Below, in pieces: positions 27,802-39,499 of a stretch of DNA of 64,000 nt. The notes under the pieces were generated by a model. That model made no database searches. It saw nothing but the letters and a program-made list of their open reading frames with translations, and had not been told where the DNA came from. The first letter of the stretch is position 1, and every line of letters starts with the position of its first letter. Source of the DNA: Oceaniovalibus guishaninsula JLT2003 (lineage in GTDB: Bacteria; Pseudomonadota; Alphaproteobacteria; Rhodobacterales; Rhodobacteraceae). Both the position numbers and the translations under genes were made by a program. Where the stretch lies: assembly GCF_000299575.1 (NCBI RefSeq), contig NZ_AMGO01000011.1, positions 122,883 to 186,882 of the forward strand. Reading direction: 5' to 3'.

Positions 27802-29799
27802 ATGAGCGATCTGCGCAAGATCACGATCGACGGACGCGAGGTCGAGGTCGACCCCGCGCTGACCCTGATACAGGCCTGCGAACAGGCCGGCATCGAGATC
27901 CCGCGCTTTTGCTATCACGAGCGGCTGTCGATCGCCGGCAATTGCCGGATGTGCCTGGTCGAGATCGTGGGCGGGCCGCCCAAACCCGCGGCAAGCTGCG
28001 CCATGCAGGTGCGCGACCTGCGCCCCGGCAAGGACGGCGCGCCGCCCGAGGTGCGCACCAACAGCCCGATGGTGAAGAAGGCCCGCGAGGGGGTGATGGA
28101 GTTCCTGCTCATCAATCACCCGCTGGATTGCCCGATCTGCGACCAGGGCGGCGAATGCGACCTTCAGGATCAGGCGATGGCCTATGGCGTCGATTTCAGC
28201 CGCTATCGCGAGCCGAAACGCGCGCAGGCCAACCTTGATCTGGGGCCGCTGGTGGGCACGCACATGACGCGCTGCATCTCGTGCACCCGCTGCGTGCGGT
28301 TCATCACCGAAGTCGCGGGCATGCCGGAACTGGGCCAGACAGGGCGCGGCGAGGATGCCGAGATCACGTCGTATCTGGGCGCCACGCTGGAAAGCGAGAT
28401 GCAGGGCAACATCGTCGATCTGTGCCCGGTGGGCGCGCTGACCAGCAAGCCCTATGCGTTCACCGCCCGGCCATGGGAGTTGAGCAAGACCGAGACCATC
28501 GACGTCATGGACGCGATGGGCAGCAACATCCGCGTCGATACCAAGGGGCGCGAGGTCATGCGCATCCTGCCGCGCAACCACGACGGCATCAACGAGGAAT
28601 GGCTGGCCGACCGGTCGCGTTATGTCTGGGACGGATTGCGCCGTCAGCGGCTGGACCGGCCCTATCTGCGCGTCAACGGCAAGCTGCGCCCGGCGACATG
28701 GCCCGAGGCACTGGCAGCCGCCGCCAGGGCGATGACGGGACGGCGCGTGGCCGGGCTGATCGGCGATCTGGCCCCGGTCGAGGCGGTGTTCGCGCTCAAG
28801 CACTTGGTCGAGGGGCAGAGCGGTCAGGTCGAGTGCCGTCTGGATGGCGCGCATCTGCCGGCCGGGAACCGCGCGGGCTATGCCGGGACCGCCACCATCG
28901 CGGATATCGACCATGCCCGCCGCATCCTCATCGTCGGCGCCAACCCGCGTGCGGACGCCCCGGTGCTGAACGCGCGGATCCGCAAGGCCTGGATCAACGG
29001 GGCCGATGTGGCGCTGGCCGGCGTGCCGGTCGATCTGACCTACGATTATGCCCATCAGGGCGCCAAGCCGGACGACATGGCGGCGCTGGACGGCGACGGG
29101 CCGGGGCTGGTCATAATCGGCATGGGGGCGCTGCGGCGCAAGGACGGCGCGGCGATTCTGGCCCGCACCAAGGCGCTGGCGGACGCGATGGACGGCGGAT
29201 TGCTGATCCTGCACACCGCCGCCGGGCGCGTCGGCGCGATGGATGTGGGCGCGGTCAGCGATGGCGGTTTCGCCGGGATGGAACCGCCCGAGACGGTTTT
29301 CCTGCTGGGCGCGGACGAGGTCGAGATCGGGGCGGGTCCGACCGTGATCTATCAGGGCAGCCACGGCGATCGCGGCGCGCACCGGGCCGACATAATCCTG
29401 CCGGCCAGCGCCTGGACCGAGGAGCACGGGCTGTTCGTCAACCTGGAAGGGCGTCCGCAACTGGCCCTGCGCGCGGGCTTCGCGCCCGGCGAAGCCAAGG
29501 AGAACTGGGCGATCCTGCGCGCCCTGTCGGCCGAGATGGGCGCGACGCTGCCCTACGATTCGCTGGCCGAGCTGCGTCGCGCGCTGATCAAGGCGGTGCC
29601 GCATCTGGGCCTGCCGGGCGAGGTTCCGATCAACGAGTGGCGCGATACGGGCGATTCCGGCACGCTGGACGGCGCACCCTTCGCGCTGCCTGCCGTGGAC
29701 CATTACCTGACGAACCCCGTCATGCGTGCCAGCGTGCTGATGGCCGAGCTCAGCGCCAATGCGCGGGCGCGGCGGCAGACCGCGCTGGCGGCGGAATGA
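27802..29799 (+). CDS. nuoG: NADH-quinone oxidoreductase subunit G
   Basis: 665 residues. The N-terminal [2Fe-2S] cluster N1b has Cys ligands in [20 protein letters not shown]. The N5 site ([17 protein letters not shown]) and the N4 site ([10 protein letters not shown], with a later CPVGAL) follow. The C-terminal half is the molybdopterin-oxidoreductase-like domain without a cofactor. It is the largest subunit of the peripheral arm. Start ATG 27802 follows GGAGAGAG. A 128-base gap upstream holds no gene. Confidence 0.96.
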   Translation: MSDLRKITIDGREVEVDPALTLIQACEQAGIEIPRFCYHERLSIAGNCRMCLVEIVGGPPKPAASCAMQVRDLRPGKDGAPPEVRTNSPMVKKAREGVMEFLLINHPLDCPICDQGGECDLQDQAMAYGVDFSRYREPKRAQANLDLGPLVGTHMTRCISCTRCVRFITEVAGMPELGQTGRGEDAEITSYLGATLESEMQGNIVDLCPVGALTSKPYAFTARPWELSKTETIDVMDAMGSNIRVDTKGREVMRILPRNHDGINEEWLADRSRYVWDGLRRQRLDRPYLRVNGKLRPATWPEALAAAARAMTGRRVAGLIGDLAPVEAVFALKHLVEGQSGQVECRLDGAHLPAGNRAGYAGTATIADIDHARRILIVGANPRADAPVLNARIRKAWINGADVALAGVPVDLTYDYAHQGAKPDDMAALDGDGPGLVIIGMGALRRKDGAAILARTKALADAMDGGLLILHTAAGRVGAMDVGAVSDGGFAGMEPPETVFLLGADEVEIGAGPTVIYQGSHGDRGAHRADIILPASAWTEEHGLFVNLEGRPQLALRAGFAPGEAKENWAILRALSAEMGATLPYDSLAELRRALIKAVPHLGLPGEVPINEWRDTGDSGTLDGAPFALPAVDHYLTNPVMRASVLMAELSANARARRQTALAAE

Positions 29800-29946
29800 C
29801 CCGCCCGCGCGTCGCGCCGCAGGGTGACGGATCGGCGAACGGGGTGGCATCCGGTGGCCGGATGGGGTTTATAGCGCCTTGCCAGCCGCACCGCGCGCAA
29901 TGCCGCGCGATGCGACGGATCTGATTTGCTGGAGCAGTGAGGGCCG

Positions 29947-30984
29947 ATGTCCGAATTCCTTGTTACGCCGGGCGGAATCGCCCTGATCATCGCGGCGCAA
30001 TCGCTGCTGATCGTGGCCTTCGTGATGATCAGCCTGCTGTTCCTGGTCTATGGCGACCGCAAGATCTGGGCCGCCGTGCAGATGCGGCGCGGCCCCAACG
30101 TGGTGGGCGCCTTCGGCTTGCTGCAATCGGTCGCGGATGCGCTGAAATACGTCCTGAAGGAAGTCGTCGTGCCCGCCGGGGCGGACCGCACGGTGTTCAT
30201 CCTGGCGCCTATGGCGTCCTTCGTTCTGGCAATGGTGGCCTGGGCGGTCATCCCGTTCGACGAGACGTGGGTGCTGGCCGACATTAACGTGGCGGTGCTG
30301 TTCCTTTTCGCGGTGTCCAGCCTCGAGGTTTACGGCGTTATCATGGGCGGCTGGGCCTCGAACTCGAAATACGCGTTCCTCGGGTCGCTGCGGTCGGCGG
30401 CGCAGATGATTTCCTATGAGGTGTCGCTGGGGCTAATCATCATCGGCGTCATCATAACCACGGGCAGCCTGAACTTCGGCGACATCGTGCGCGCGCAGGA
30501 CGGGGCGCTGGGAATCTTCAACTGGTACTGGCTGCCGCATTTCCCGATGGTGTTCCTGTTCTTCATCTCTTGCCTGGCGGAAACCAACCGCGCGCCGTTC
30601 GATCTGCCCGAAGCCGAGTCGGAACTGGTGGCGGGCTATCAGGTCGAATATTCCTCGACCCCGTTTCTTCTTTACATGGCGGGGGAATACATCGCGATCT
30701 TCCTGCTTTGCGCGGTGATCTCGCTGCTGTTTTTCGGCGGCTGGCTGTCGCCGGTGCCGTTCCTGCCGGACGGGGCCTTCTGGATGGTGCTGAAGATGGC
30801 GTTCTTCTTCTTCATGTTCGCCATGGTGAAGGCCGTCGTGCCGCGCTATCGCTATGACCAGCTGATGCGCCTGGGCTGGAAGGTGTTCCTGCCGTTCAGT
30901 CTGGCCTGGGTGGTGCTGGTCTCGTTCTTCGCGCATTTCGGACTGTTCGGCGGCGCCTATGCCCGCTGGGCGATCGGGGTATAA
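29947..30984 (+). CDS. nuoH: NADH-quinone oxidoreductase subunit H
   Basis: 345 residues with eight membrane helices. Conserved loops are [20 protein letters not shown] near the N-terminus and [25 protein letters not shown], the quinone-channel loop rich in acidic residues. NuoH links the peripheral and membrane arms. The 147-base gap before it shows no gene. Confidence 0.97.
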   Translation: MSEFLVTPGGIALIIAAQSLLIVAFVMISLLFLVYGDRKIWAAVQMRRGPNVVGAFGLLQSVADALKYVLKEVVVPAGADRTVFILAPMASFVLAMVAWAVIPFDETWVLADINVAVLFLFAVSSLEVYGVIMGGWASNSKYAFLGSLRSAAQMISYEVSLGLIIIGVIITTGSLNFGDIVRAQDGALGIFNWYWLPHFPMVFLFFISCLAETNRAPFDLPEAESELVAGYQVEYSSTPFLLYMAGEYIAIFLLCAVISLLFFGGWLSPVPFLPDGAFWMVLKMAFFFFMFAMVKAVVPRYRYDQLMRLGWKVFLPFSLAWVVLVSFFAHFGLFGGAYARWAIGV

Positions 30985-31011
30985 AATGATTGTCAGTTGC
31001 ATGGTGAGGAA

Positions 31012-31332
31012 ATGACCGTCGAAGCTTCTACATCGGTGTCCCGCGATACGAAGGCCATGATGGCCTTTCAGAACGACAGGAAATCGACGGGCGTCGCCTA
31101 TCTTCTGTGGTTCTTCCTGGGGGGTTTCGGGATCCACAGGTTCTATTTGGGAAAGACCACGAGCGCGGTGATGATGCTGCTGCTATCGCTGTTTTCGTGG
31201 CTGACGCTGGCCTTCGTAATCGGATTTTTCACGCTTGCGATCTGGGGCATCTGGATGTTGGTGGACCTTTTCCTGATCCCCGGAATGGCGCGGGCCCATA
31301 ACGAGCGACTGGCGGCAAGCCTGTCTCTCTGA
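31012..31332 (+). CDS. TM2-domain membrane protein inserted between nuoH and nuoI
   Basis: 106 residues. A cytoplasmic N-terminal segment precedes a TM2 domain: two helices flanking the conserved GGFGIHRFYLGKT motif, ending in IWGIWMLVDLFLIPGM. TM2 proteins are small membrane proteins of mostly unknown function. ATG 31012 is favoured (GGTGAGGA just upstream); TTG 30997 is open but has no ribosome site. TM2 genes are not a usual part of nuo operons, so this looks like an insertion into the operon; there is no sign of a break in transcription. Confidence 0.82.
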   Translation: MTVEASTSVSRDTKAMMAFQNDRKSTGVAYLLWFFLGGFGIHRFYLGKTTSAVMMLLLSLFSWLTLAFVIGFFTLAIWGIWMLVDLFLIPGMARAHNERLAASLSL

Positions 31333-31350
31333 CCACGAGGAGATACGACC

Positions 31351-31845
31351 ATGGCCAGTATCGACTATGTCCGCGCCGGGAAGTACTGGCTGCTTTTCGA
31401 CATGTTCAAGGGGCTGGGGCTGGGGTTCAAATACTTCTTCTCGCCCAAGGCCACGCTGAACTATCCGCACGAGAAGGGGCCGCTTTCGCCGCGCTTCCGG
31501 GGCGAGCATGCCTTGCGCCGCTATGCCAACGGCGAGGAACGGTGCATCGCGTGCAAGCTGTGCGAAGCGATCTGTCCCGCCCAGGCGATCACCATCGACG
31601 CCGAACCGCGCGCCGACGGCAGCCGCCGCACGACGCGCTATGACATCGACATGACCAAGTGCATCTATTGCGGCTTCTGCCAGGAAGCGTGCCCGGTCGA
31701 TGCCATCGTCGAGGGGCCGAATTTCGAGTATTCGACCGAGACGCGCGAAGAACTTTACTATGACAAGGCCAAGTTGCTGGATAACGGCGAACGCTGGGAA
31801 GCCGAGATCGCGCGCAATCTGGAAATCGACGCGCCGTATCGGTAG
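31351..31845 (+). CDS. nuoI: NADH-quinone oxidoreductase subunit I
   Basis: 164 residues. Two [4Fe-4S] motifs, Cys65/68/71/75 ([11 protein letters not shown]) and Cys104/107/110/114 ([11 protein letters not shown]), bind N6a and N6b, which lead electrons toward N2. The N-terminal amphipathic region [17 protein letters not shown] attaches to the membrane arm. Standard length. Confidence 0.97.
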   Translation: MASIDYVRAGKYWLLFDMFKGLGLGFKYFFSPKATLNYPHEKGPLSPRFRGEHALRRYANGEERCIACKLCEAICPAQAITIDAEPRADGSRRTTRYDIDMTKCIYCGFCQEACPVDAIVEGPNFEYSTETREELYYDKAKLLDNGERWEAEIARNLEIDAPYR

Positions 31846-31854
31846 GGGACGGAC

Positions 31855-32469
31855 ATGACCGCGCATCTTATCGCCTTCTATCTTTTCGCCATCACGGTGG
31901 TCGCCGCGGGCCTGTTCACGGTCATCGCGCGCAACCCCGTTCATTCGGTGCTTTGGCTGATCCTGGCCTTCCTGTCCTCGGCGGGGCTTTTCGTGCTGCT
32001 GGGGGCCGAGTTCGTGGCGATGCTGCTGGTCATCGTCTATGTCGGCGCGGTCGCGGTGCTGTTCCTGTTCGTCGTGATGATGCTGGATGTCGATTTCGCC
32101 CAGCTTCGGGGCGAGATGGCCAGATACGTGCCGGTCGCTCTGCTGATCGGCGTGATCCTTCTGATGCAGCTCGGCATCGTGTTCGGCGTCTGGCAGGTCT
32201 CGCCGCTGGCGGACGAATTGCGGCAAGCCGATCCGGCGGTCTATGCCAACGCGTTCAACACGCAGATCATCGGGCAGCTCGTCTATGACGATTATATCCT
32301 GCTGTTCCAGCTTGCGGGGCTGATCCTGCTGGTGGCGATGATCGGCGCGATCGTCCTGACGCTGCGCCACCGGGCGGACGTCAAACGGCAGAACGTCGTG
32401 GCGCAGATGATGCGCGATCCGGCGCAGGCGTTGCAGATGCGGGACGTGAAGCCGGGTCAGGGGCTTTAG
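31855..32469 (+). CDS. nuoJ: NADH-quinone oxidoreductase subunit J
   Basis: 204 residues with five membrane helices. The helix-3 motif region [21 protein letters not shown], where the helix breaks into a pi-bulge in complex I structures, is well conserved. It begins nine bases after nuoI. Confidence 0.95.
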   Translation: MTAHLIAFYLFAITVVAAGLFTVIARNPVHSVLWLILAFLSSAGLFVLLGAEFVAMLLVIVYVGAVAVLFLFVVMMLDVDFAQLRGEMARYVPVALLIGVILLMQLGIVFGVWQVSPLADELRQADPAVYANAFNTQIIGQLVYDDYILLFQLAGLILLVAMIGAIVLTLRHRADVKRQNVVAQMMRDPAQALQMRDVKPGQGL

Positions 32470-32542
32470 GGCAACGGACGGCAAGGGAAAATCGGGCGCG
32501 CCACCTTGCTTGTGGCCGCGCACCGGGCGTAAAGGCAGGGCC

Positions 32543-32848
32543 ATGATCGGCATCGAACATTATCTCACCGTGGCGGCCATGCTGTTCGTCATCGGCATTT
32601 TCGGTCTGTTTCTGAACCGCAGGAACATCATCATCATACTGATGAGCATCGAACTGATGCTGCTGGCCGTGAACATCAACTTCGTCGCGTTCAGCGCGTA
32701 TCTGGGCGATCTGGTGGGGCAGGTCTTCACGCTGTTCGTGCTGACTGTCGCCGCCGCCGAGGCCGCGATCGGGCTGGCGATCCTGGTCTGCTTCTTCCGC
32801 AATCGCGGGACCATCGACGTTGAAGACGTCAACGTGATGAAAGGCTGA
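32543..32848 (+). CDS. nuoK: NADH-quinone oxidoreductase subunit K
   Basis: 101 residues, three membrane helices. It has the two membrane-embedded glutamates expected in proton pumping: [15 protein letters not shown] and [12 protein letters not shown]. The family length is about 100. ATG 32543 is preceded by a 73-base gap after nuoJ. Confidence 0.96.
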   Translation: MIGIEHYLTVAAMLFVIGIFGLFLNRRNIIIILMSIELMLLAVNINFVAFSAYLGDLVGQVFTLFVLTVAAAEAAIGLAILVCFFRNRGTIDVEDVNVMKG

Positions 32849-32853
32849 TTCCC

Positions 32854-34989
32854 GTGACGACCATCATCCTTTTCGCCCCGCTGCTGGGCGCGCTGATCTG
32901 CGGTTTCGGCTGGCGCATCCTGGGCGAGGCCGCCGCGCAGTGGACCGCGACGGCGCTTCTGTTCCTGGCCGCCGCCCTGTCCTGGGTCGTGTTCCTGACC
33001 TTCGACGGCCAGACGCAGCAAATTCCCATCGCCGCCTGGATCGAAAGCGGTTCGCTGGTCACGGACTGGGCGATCCGGCTGGACCGGCTGACCGCGATCA
33101 TGCTGATCGTCGTCACGACGGTGTCGGCGCTCGTGCATCTCTACAGCTTCGGCTACATGGCGCATGACGATAATTTCCGCCCCGGCGAAAGCTATCGGCC
33201 GCGGTTCTTCGCGTATCTGTCGTTTTTCACGTTCGCGATGCTGATGCTGGTGACGGCGGACAACCTGCTGCAACTGTTCTTCGGCTGGGAGGGGGTGGGC
33301 GTCGCGTCCTATCTGCTGATCGGGTTCTACTTCCGCAAACCCAGTGCCAACGCCGCGGCGATCAAGGCGTTCGTCGTCAACAGGGTGGGCGATTTCGCCT
33401 TCCTGCTGGGCATTTTCGCGATCTATTTCATGGTCGATTCAATCCAGTTTTCGACCGTGCTGGCGTCGGGGCCGGCTTTGGCACAGGCCGAGATGACGTT
33501 CCTCTGGCGCGACTGGAACGCGGCCGAGGTGATCGCCGTGCTGCTGTTCATCGGCGCGATGGGCAAGTCCGCGCAGCTTTTCCTGCACACCTGGCTGCCC
33601 GACGCGATGGAAGGCCCGACGCCCGTTTCCGCGCTGATCCATGCCGCGACGATGGTGACGGCGGGCGTGTTCCTGGTCTGCCGCATGTCGCCGATCATGG
33701 AATTCGCGCCGAACGCGCTGGTCTTCGTGACGTTTATCGGGGCGACCACCGCGTTCTTCGCGGCGACGGTCGGTCTGGTGCAGACCGACATCAAGCGCGT
33801 CATCGCCTATTCGACCTGTTCGCAGCTCGGTTACATGTTCGTGGCGGCCGGCGTCGGCGTCTATTCGGCGGCGATGTTCCATCTGTTCACGCATGCCTTC
33901 TTCAAGGCGATGCTGTTTCTGGGTGCGGGATCGGTCATTCACGGGATGCACCACGAACAGGACATGCGGAATTACGGCGGCCTGCGCCACAAGATGCCCT
34001 GGACCTTTTGGGCGATGATGATCGGCACGCTGGCGATCACCGGCGTCGGCATTCCGCTGACCCATATCGGGTTCGCGGGCTTCCTGTCGAAGGACGCGAT
34101 CATCGAAAGTGCCTGGGGCGCGCATTCCGGGATCGGTCTTTATGCCTTCTGGATGCTGGTCATCTCGGCGCTGTTCACCAGCTTCTATTCGTGGCGGCTG
34201 ATGTTCCTGACCTTCTTCGGCAAGCCGCGCGGCGACCGCCATACGCACGAACACGCGCACGAATCCCCGCCGGTGATGCTGGTGCCGCTGGGCGTGCTGG
34301 CCGTGGGCGCGGTGCTGGCCGGAATGATCTGGTACAATCCGTTCTTCGGCGATCACGAGGATGTCGAGACGTTCTTCGGCATCCCCGCTGTCTACGCCGC
34401 CGAGGACGGGGGCGAGGGTGTCGTCGCGGCGATCGAGGATCTGGCCGAGGGCGACGTGGAAGGCGCGGGGCTTGCCGTGACCGAGGACGCCATCGGCGAC
34501 GAGCCTGCCCAGCCCGTGCTGCTGCATCCGGCGCCGGGTGCCGGCGCGATCTATATGGGCGCCGAGAACCATGTTCTGGAAGAAGCGCATCACGCGCCCG
34601 TGCTGGTGAAGGTCAGCGCCTTCATCGCCATGCTGATCGGGTTTGTGGCCGCCTGGGTCGCCTATGTCTGGCGGGTGGCGCTGCCGGGGCAGATCGTTGC
34701 GCAGATGGGACCGGCCTATCGTTTCCTTCTGAACAAATGGTATTTCGACGAGGTCTATGACGCGGTGTTCGTCAGGCCCGCCCGCAGGCTGGGCGCGTTT
34801 TTGTGGCGCCGCGGGGATGGCGACGTGATCGACGGGGGCATCAACGGCGTGGCCTTGGGGATCATTCCGTCGATCACCCGCCTCGCCGGGCGCGCGCAGT
34901 CGGGATACATCTTTCACTATGCGTTCGCGATGGTGCTGGGCATCGCGATCCTCGTCACCTGGATGACGCTTGCCGGAGGCGCGCGATAA
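32854..34989 (+). CDS. nuoL: NADH-quinone oxidoreductase subunit L
   Basis: 711 residues, an antiporter-like proton-pumping subunit with about 16 helices and the long lateral C-terminal helix. [44 protein letters not shown] and [15 protein letters not shown] are typical. A hydrophilic insert around residues 455-570 is His-rich at its start (RHTHEHAHE) and acidic later, making the protein somewhat long for the family. GTG start at 32854, five bases after nuoK. Confidence 0.96.
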   Translation: MTTIILFAPLLGALICGFGWRILGEAAAQWTATALLFLAAALSWVVFLTFDGQTQQIPIAAWIESGSLVTDWAIRLDRLTAIMLIVVTTVSALVHLYSFGYMAHDDNFRPGESYRPRFFAYLSFFTFAMLMLVTADNLLQLFFGWEGVGVASYLLIGFYFRKPSANAAAIKAFVVNRVGDFAFLLGIFAIYFMVDSIQFSTVLASGPALAQAEMTFLWRDWNAAEVIAVLLFIGAMGKSAQLFLHTWLPDAMEGPTPVSALIHAATMVTAGVFLVCRMSPIMEFAPNALVFVTFIGATTAFFAATVGLVQTDIKRVIAYSTCSQLGYMFVAAGVGVYSAAMFHLFTHAFFKAMLFLGAGSVIHGMHHEQDMRNYGGLRHKMPWTFWAMMIGTLAITGVGIPLTHIGFAGFLSKDAIIESAWGAHSGIGLYAFWMLVISALFTSFYSWRLMFLTFFGKPRGDRHTHEHAHESPPVMLVPLGVLAVGAVLAGMIWYNPFFGDHEDVETFFGIPAVYAAEDGGEGVVAAIEDLAEGDVEGAGLAVTEDAIGDEPAQPVLLHPAPGAGAIYMGAENHVLEEAHHAPVLVKVSAFIAMLIGFVAAWVAYVWRVALPGQIVAQMGPAYRFLLNKWYFDEVYDAVFVRPARRLGAFLWRRGDGDVIDGGINGVALGIIPSITRLAGRAQSGYIFHYAFAMVLGIAILVTWMTLAGGAR

Positions 34990-34990
34990 C

Positions 34991-36532
34991 ATGGACAGCC
35001 TTCTGTCGATCGTCACCTTCATCCCGCTGCTTGCCGCGATCATCCTGGCGTTGTTCCTGCGCGGCGACGACGCGGCGTCGCAGCGCAACGCCAAGTGGCT
35101 GGCGCTGATCGCGACCGGGGCCAGCTTCGTCCTGTCGCTGATCGTTCTGGCGCAATACGACCCCGAGGTAGCCGGCTTCCAGATGGTCGAACGGCACGAC
35201 TGGCTGCTGGGCCTCAACTACAAGGTCGGCGTCGATGGCATCAGCGTCCTGTTCGTTCTGCTGACCACGTTCCTGATGCCGCTGGTGATCCTGTCGTGCT
35301 GGGACGTGACGTTCCGCGTCAAGGAATACATGATCGCGTTTCTGGTGCTGGAAACGCTGATGCTGGGCGTCTTCGTGGCGCTGGATCTGGTGCTGTTCTA
35401 CCTGTTCTTCGAGGCCGGGCTGATCCCGATGTTCCTGATCATCGGGATCTGGGGCGGCAAGGAACGGATCTATGCCAGCTTCAAGTTCTTCCTCTATACC
35501 TTCCTCGGGTCGGTGCTGATGCTGGTGGCGATGATCGCCATGTATATCGACGCGGGCACCACGGACATTCCCGCCCTGCTGGGGCATTCGTTCAGCGCGG
35601 CGCCGGTCGGCATCGGCGCGATCACCCTGCCGGGCGGGTTGCAGACGCTGCTTTGGCTGGCCTTCTTCGCGTCCTTCGCGGTGAAGATGCCGATGTGGCC
35701 GGTGCATACCTGGCTACCCGACGCGCACGTTCAGGCGCCCACCGCCGGGTCGGTGGTGCTGGCGGCGATCCTTTTGAAATTGGGCGGCTACGGCTTCATC
35801 CGGTTCAGCCTGCCGATGTTTCCGGTGGCGTCCGATCTGCTGGCGCCGTTCGTCCTGTGGCTGAGCGCGATCGCCATCGTCTATACGTCGCTGGTCGCGC
35901 TGGCGCAGACGGACATGAAGAAGCTGATCGCCTATTCGTCCGTCGCGCATATGGGCTATGTGACGGCCGGGATTTTCGTTGCCAACCAGCAAGGGCTGGA
36001 CGGCGCGATCTTCCAGATGATTAGCCACGGTTTCGTGTCCGGCGCGCTGTTCCTTTGCGTCGGTGTCATCTACGACCGGATGCATACCCGCGACATCGAC
36101 GCCTATGGCGGGCTGGCCAACCGGATGCCGGCCTATGCGGCGGTGTTCCTGCTGTTCACCATGGCCAATGTGGGTCTGCCGGGGACAAGCGGGTTCGTAG
36201 GCGAATTCTTGACGCTGATGGGGATGTTCCAAGCGAATACCTGGGTGGCGCTGGTGGCGACCAGCGGCGTGATCCTGTCGGCGGGGTATGCGCTGTGGCT
36301 TTACCGGCGCGTCGTGCTGGGCGACCTGATCAAGGAGTCGCTGCGGTCGATCACCGACCTGACAGGGCGGGAAAAGGCGATCTTCGCGCCGCTGGCGGTG
36401 ATGACGATCCTGCTGGGCGTCTATCCCGCGCTTGTAACCGACATCATCGGCCCGTCGGTCGCGCGACTTCTGGCCGGATACGACGTGGCGCTGCTCAACG
36501 CCGCCGCGCAAAGCGCCCTGGCGCTGAACTGA
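34991..36532 (+). CDS. nuoM: NADH-quinone oxidoreductase subunit M
   Basis: 513 residues, antiporter-like pump subunit. [38 protein letters not shown] and [15 protein letters not shown] are diagnostic, and [21 protein letters not shown] holds the key Glu. ATG 34991 is one base after the nuoL stop. Confidence 0.96.
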   Translation: MDSLLSIVTFIPLLAAIILALFLRGDDAASQRNAKWLALIATGASFVLSLIVLAQYDPEVAGFQMVERHDWLLGLNYKVGVDGISVLFVLLTTFLMPLVILSCWDVTFRVKEYMIAFLVLETLMLGVFVALDLVLFYLFFEAGLIPMFLIIGIWGGKERIYASFKFFLYTFLGSVLMLVAMIAMYIDAGTTDIPALLGHSFSAAPVGIGAITLPGGLQTLLWLAFFASFAVKMPMWPVHTWLPDAHVQAPTAGSVVLAAILLKLGGYGFIRFSLPMFPVASDLLAPFVLWLSAIAIVYTSLVALAQTDMKKLIAYSSVAHMGYVTAGIFVANQQGLDGAIFQMISHGFVSGALFLCVGVIYDRMHTRDIDAYGGLANRMPAYAAVFLLFTMANVGLPGTSGFVGEFLTLMGMFQANTWVALVATSGVILSAGYALWLYRRVVLGDLIKESLRSITDLTGREKAIFAPLAVMTILLGVYPALVTDIIGPSVARLLAGYDVALLNAAAQSALALN

Positions 36533-36544
36533 GGAACGAGAACC

Positions 36545-37984
36545 ATGCTGTCAGCTGACGTCACCACGCTGCTGCCCGAGATCGGTCTTGCGGTCTATGC
36601 GATGATCGCCCTGCTGGGCGCGGTCTATACGACGAAGGACCGTGCGGCCCCGTTTCTGGTCTGGCTGACGGCGGCGCTGTTCGTCGTCATCGCCGCCTGG
36701 ATCGGCCTGGCGGGGCAGGGCACCAATATCGCCTTCGGCGGCATGTTCATCGACGACGGGTTCGCGCGGTTCGCCAAGGTGACGATCCTGCTGAGCGCCG
36801 CCGCCGTTCTGGTGATGAGCCAGGACTATATGGAACGCCGGGGCCTTTTGCGGTTCGAGTTTCCGGTGCTGGTGACGCTGGCCGTCGTCGGCATGATGGT
36901 GATGGTCAGCGCCGGCGATCTGATGGCGCTCTATATGGGGCTGGAGCTGCAATCGCTGTCACTCTACGTCATCGCCGCCCTGCGCCGGGACAGCGTGAAA
37001 TCGACCGAGGCGGGCTTGAAGTATTTCGTGTTGGGCGCGCTGTCGTCGGGTTTGCTGCTTTACGGCGCGTCGCTGACCTATGGGTTCGCGGGAACGACGC
37101 TTTTCCCCGGCATCATTTTGGCGGCGGGAACGGGCGCGGCACCGCTGGGGCTGTTGTTCGGGCTGGTCTTCATCGTCGCGGGGCTGGCCTTCAAGATCAG
37201 CGCCGTGCCGTTCCACATGTGGACGCCCGACGTTTATGAGGGCGCGCCGACGCCGATCACGGCGTTCTTCTCGACCGCGCCCAAGGTCGCGGCCGTGGCA
37301 TTGTTCGCGCGCGTGGTCCACGATGCGTTCGGCGGCGTCGTGGGCGACTGGCGGCAGGTGCTGGCGGCTCTGTCGGTGGCGTCGATGTTCCTGGGCGCCG
37401 TGGCCGGGATTGGCCAGACCGACATCAAGCGGCTGATGGCCTATTCGTCGATCAATCACATGGGTTTCGCGTTGATGGGTCTGGCCAGCGGCACGGCGTT
37501 CGGCGTGCAGGCGATGCTGGTCTACATGGCGATCTACGTCACGATGAGCATCGGCACCTTCGCCTTCATCCTGACGATGGAAAAGGACGGACGCCCGGTG
37601 GTGCGGATCGACGCGCTGAACCTCTATTCCCGGCGCGAACCGGCCAAGGCACTGGCGGTGCTGGTGCTGATGTTCAGCATGGCCGGGGTGCCGCCGCTGG
37701 TGGGCTTTTTCGGAAAGTTCTATGTCCTGACGGCGGCGGTTCAGGGCGGGATGACCTGGCTGGCGATCCTGGGGGTCATCGCATCGGCAATCGCGGCCTA
37801 TTACTACCTGCGCATCGTCTATCTGATGTATTTCGGCGTCGAAACCGACGCGTTGGACGGCGGCAGATCGCCGGTCCTCTGGGGGCTTTTGATGGTGTCC
37901 GCGGGGGCGATGGTGCTGGGTGTCGTCAACCTTTTCGGGATCGAGGGGGCAGCGGCAGTCGCGGCGGCGACCCTTGTCAACTGA
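36545..37984 (+). CDS. nuoN: NADH-quinone oxidoreductase subunit N
   Basis: 479 residues, third antiporter-like pump subunit. Typical segments are [54 protein letters not shown] and [16 protein letters not shown]. It is the last nuo gene; the following birA frame overlaps its 3' end, and no terminator intervenes. Confidence 0.96.
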   Translation: MLSADVTTLLPEIGLAVYAMIALLGAVYTTKDRAAPFLVWLTAALFVVIAAWIGLAGQGTNIAFGGMFIDDGFARFAKVTILLSAAAVLVMSQDYMERRGLLRFEFPVLVTLAVVGMMVMVSAGDLMALYMGLELQSLSLYVIAALRRDSVKSTEAGLKYFVLGALSSGLLLYGASLTYGFAGTTLFPGIILAAGTGAAPLGLLFGLVFIVAGLAFKISAVPFHMWTPDVYEGAPTPITAFFSTAPKVAAVALFARVVHDAFGGVVGDWRQVLAALSVASMFLGAVAGIGQTDIKRLMAYSSINHMGFALMGLASGTAFGVQAMLVYMAIYVTMSIGTFAFILTMEKDGRPVVRIDALNLYSRREPAKALAVLVLMFSMAGVPPLVGFFGKFYVLTAAVQGGMTWLAILGVIASAIAAYYYLRIVYLMYFGVETDALDGGRSPVLWGLLMVSAGAMVLGVVNLFGIEGAAAVAAATLVN

Positions 37985-38720
37985 GCCGGGCTGGCCGGAA
38001 GGATACGACCGCATCGTCCTGCGGACGGTGGACAGCACCAATGCCGAAGCCGCGCGTCTGGCGCCCGAACTGGGCCGACCGACATGGATCATGGCCGAAG
38101 AACAGCAGGCCGGGCGCGGCCGTCGCGGGACCGTGTGGCGGATGCCGGCGGGAAATCTTGCGGCCAGCCTGATCCTGCGGCCGACCGGAACGGCGGGATG
38201 GGCCGCTTTGCGGAGTTTCATGGCCGCGAATGCGCTATATGAAACGCTGGCGCTTTACGTCGATCGAACGAGGCTGGGGCTGAAATGGCCCAACGATGTC
38301 CTGCTCGACGGTGGCAAGGTGGCGGGGATCCTGCTCGAGGCGGCGGGCAGCGGCGGCGCGGTGGATTGGCTGATCGTCGGGGTCGGCGTCAATCTGGCGG
38401 CGGTGCCGGATGGCGTGACCGATGCCGCCTTCCCCCCGATCTGCCTGGCCGACGCCGGTGCGCGCGCCACGCCCGAGGACTTCCTGCTGCGGCTGGCCGG
38501 ATTCTATGCGACCGAAGAGTCGATCCTGGAACAGCTCGGCTTCCAACCCATCCGCGAGAAGTGGCTGCGCGGCGCGGCGCGTCTGGGCGAGGAGATCACG
38601 GCGCGCACCCCGCAGGGCGAGACGCGCGGCCGGTTCCGGATCATAGACGAGGCTGGCCGGCTGGTTCTGGAAACCCCCCAGGGCGAGGTGCGCATCGCCG
38701 CCGCCGAGGTGTTCTTCTGA
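37974..38720 (+). CDS. birA: Biotin--[acetyl-CoA-carboxylase] ligase, monofunctional
   Basis: About 248 residues. It has the ligase loop [20 protein letters not shown], the [19 protein letters not shown] motif and a C-terminal SH3-like domain. The N-terminal HTH repressor domain of E. coli BirA is absent, as in most alphaproteobacteria. It biotinylates carboxylases such as the MccA product encoded upstream. The start is uncertain: TTG 37974, overlapping nuoN by 11 bases, gives the usual short N-terminus; GTG 37920 would add 18 residues with no family support. Confidence 0.88.
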   Translation: MSTEPGWPEGYDRIVLRTVDSTNAEAARLAPELGRPTWIMAEEQQAGRGRRGTVWRMPAGNLAASLILRPTGTAGWAALRSFMAANALYETLALYVDRTRLGLKWPNDVLLDGGKVAGILLEAAGSGGAVDWLIVGVGVNLAAVPDGVTDAAFPPICLADAGARATPEDFLLRLAGFYATEESILEQLGFQPIREKWLRGAARLGEEITARTPQGETRGRFRIIDEAGRLVLETPQGEVRIAAAEVFF

Positions 38721-39499
38721 TGCTGCTGGCGGTCGATTGCGGGAACACGAACACGGTCTTCGCCCTCTGGGACGGGACAGCGTTCGTGGCGACATGGCGC
38801 ACCTCGACCGAATGGCAGCGCACGGCGGATCAATATTACGTCTGGCTGATGACGCTGATGAAGCTGCGCGGGATCGAGGGCGACATCACCGAGGTCATCG
38901 TCAGCTCGACCGTGCCGCGCGTGGTCTTCAACCTGCGGGTTCTGTCGGATCGCTATTTCAACACCCGCCCCCTTGTCGTCGGGCGACCGGGATGCCAGTT
39001 GCCTTCCGACCCCCGCGTCGATGCGGGCACGACCATCGGGCCGGACCGGCTGGTCAACACGGCGGGGGCCTTCGACCGACATGGCGGCGATCTGATCGTC
39101 GTCGATTTTGGCACGGCGACGACCTTCGACGTGGTGTCGAGCGACGGCGCCTATATCGGCGGCGTGATCGCGCCGGGTGTGAACCTGAGCCTCGAGGCTT
39201 TGCACAACGCCGCGGCGGCGCTGCCGCATGTGGACATCACCCGGCCGCAGGCCGTCATCGGATCGAACACGGTGGCTTGCATGCAGTCGGGTATCTTCTG
39301 GGGCTATGTCGGCCTCATCAAGGAAATCACGGCGCGCATCCGGGGCGACTACGATCGCCCGATGCGCGTCATCGCGACGGGCGGGCTGGCGCCCCTGTTC
39401 CAGCAGAGCGAGGCGTTGTTCGACGCCTTCGAGGACGAACTGACGATGCACGGGCTGACCGTCATCCACAGATACAACAAGGAACTTGAGAACACATGA
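38720..39499 (+). CDS. coaX: Type III pantothenate kinase
   Basis: 259 residues of the ASKHA fold. Phosphate-binding motifs are LAVDCGNTNTVFALWDG at the N-terminus and VVDFGTATTFDVV in the middle, with GPDRLVNTAGAF for pantothenate binding and GGVIAPGVNLSLEAL. It makes 4'-phosphopantothenate, the first step to CoA. ATG 38720 overlaps the birA stop by one base. The birA-coaX-rnj order downstream of nuo is common in alphaproteobacteria. Confidence 0.95.
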   Translation: MLLAVDCGNTNTVFALWDGTAFVATWRTSTEWQRTADQYYVWLMTLMKLRGIEGDITEVIVSSTVPRVVFNLRVLSDRYFNTRPLVVGRPGCQLPSDPRVDAGTTIGPDRLVNTAGAFDRHGGDLIVVDFGTATTFDVVSSDGAYIGGVIAPGVNLSLEALHNAAAALPHVDITRPQAVIGSNTVACMQSGIFWGYVGLIKEITARIRGDYDRPMRVIATGGLAPLFQQSEALFDAFEDELTMHGLTVIHRYNKELENT

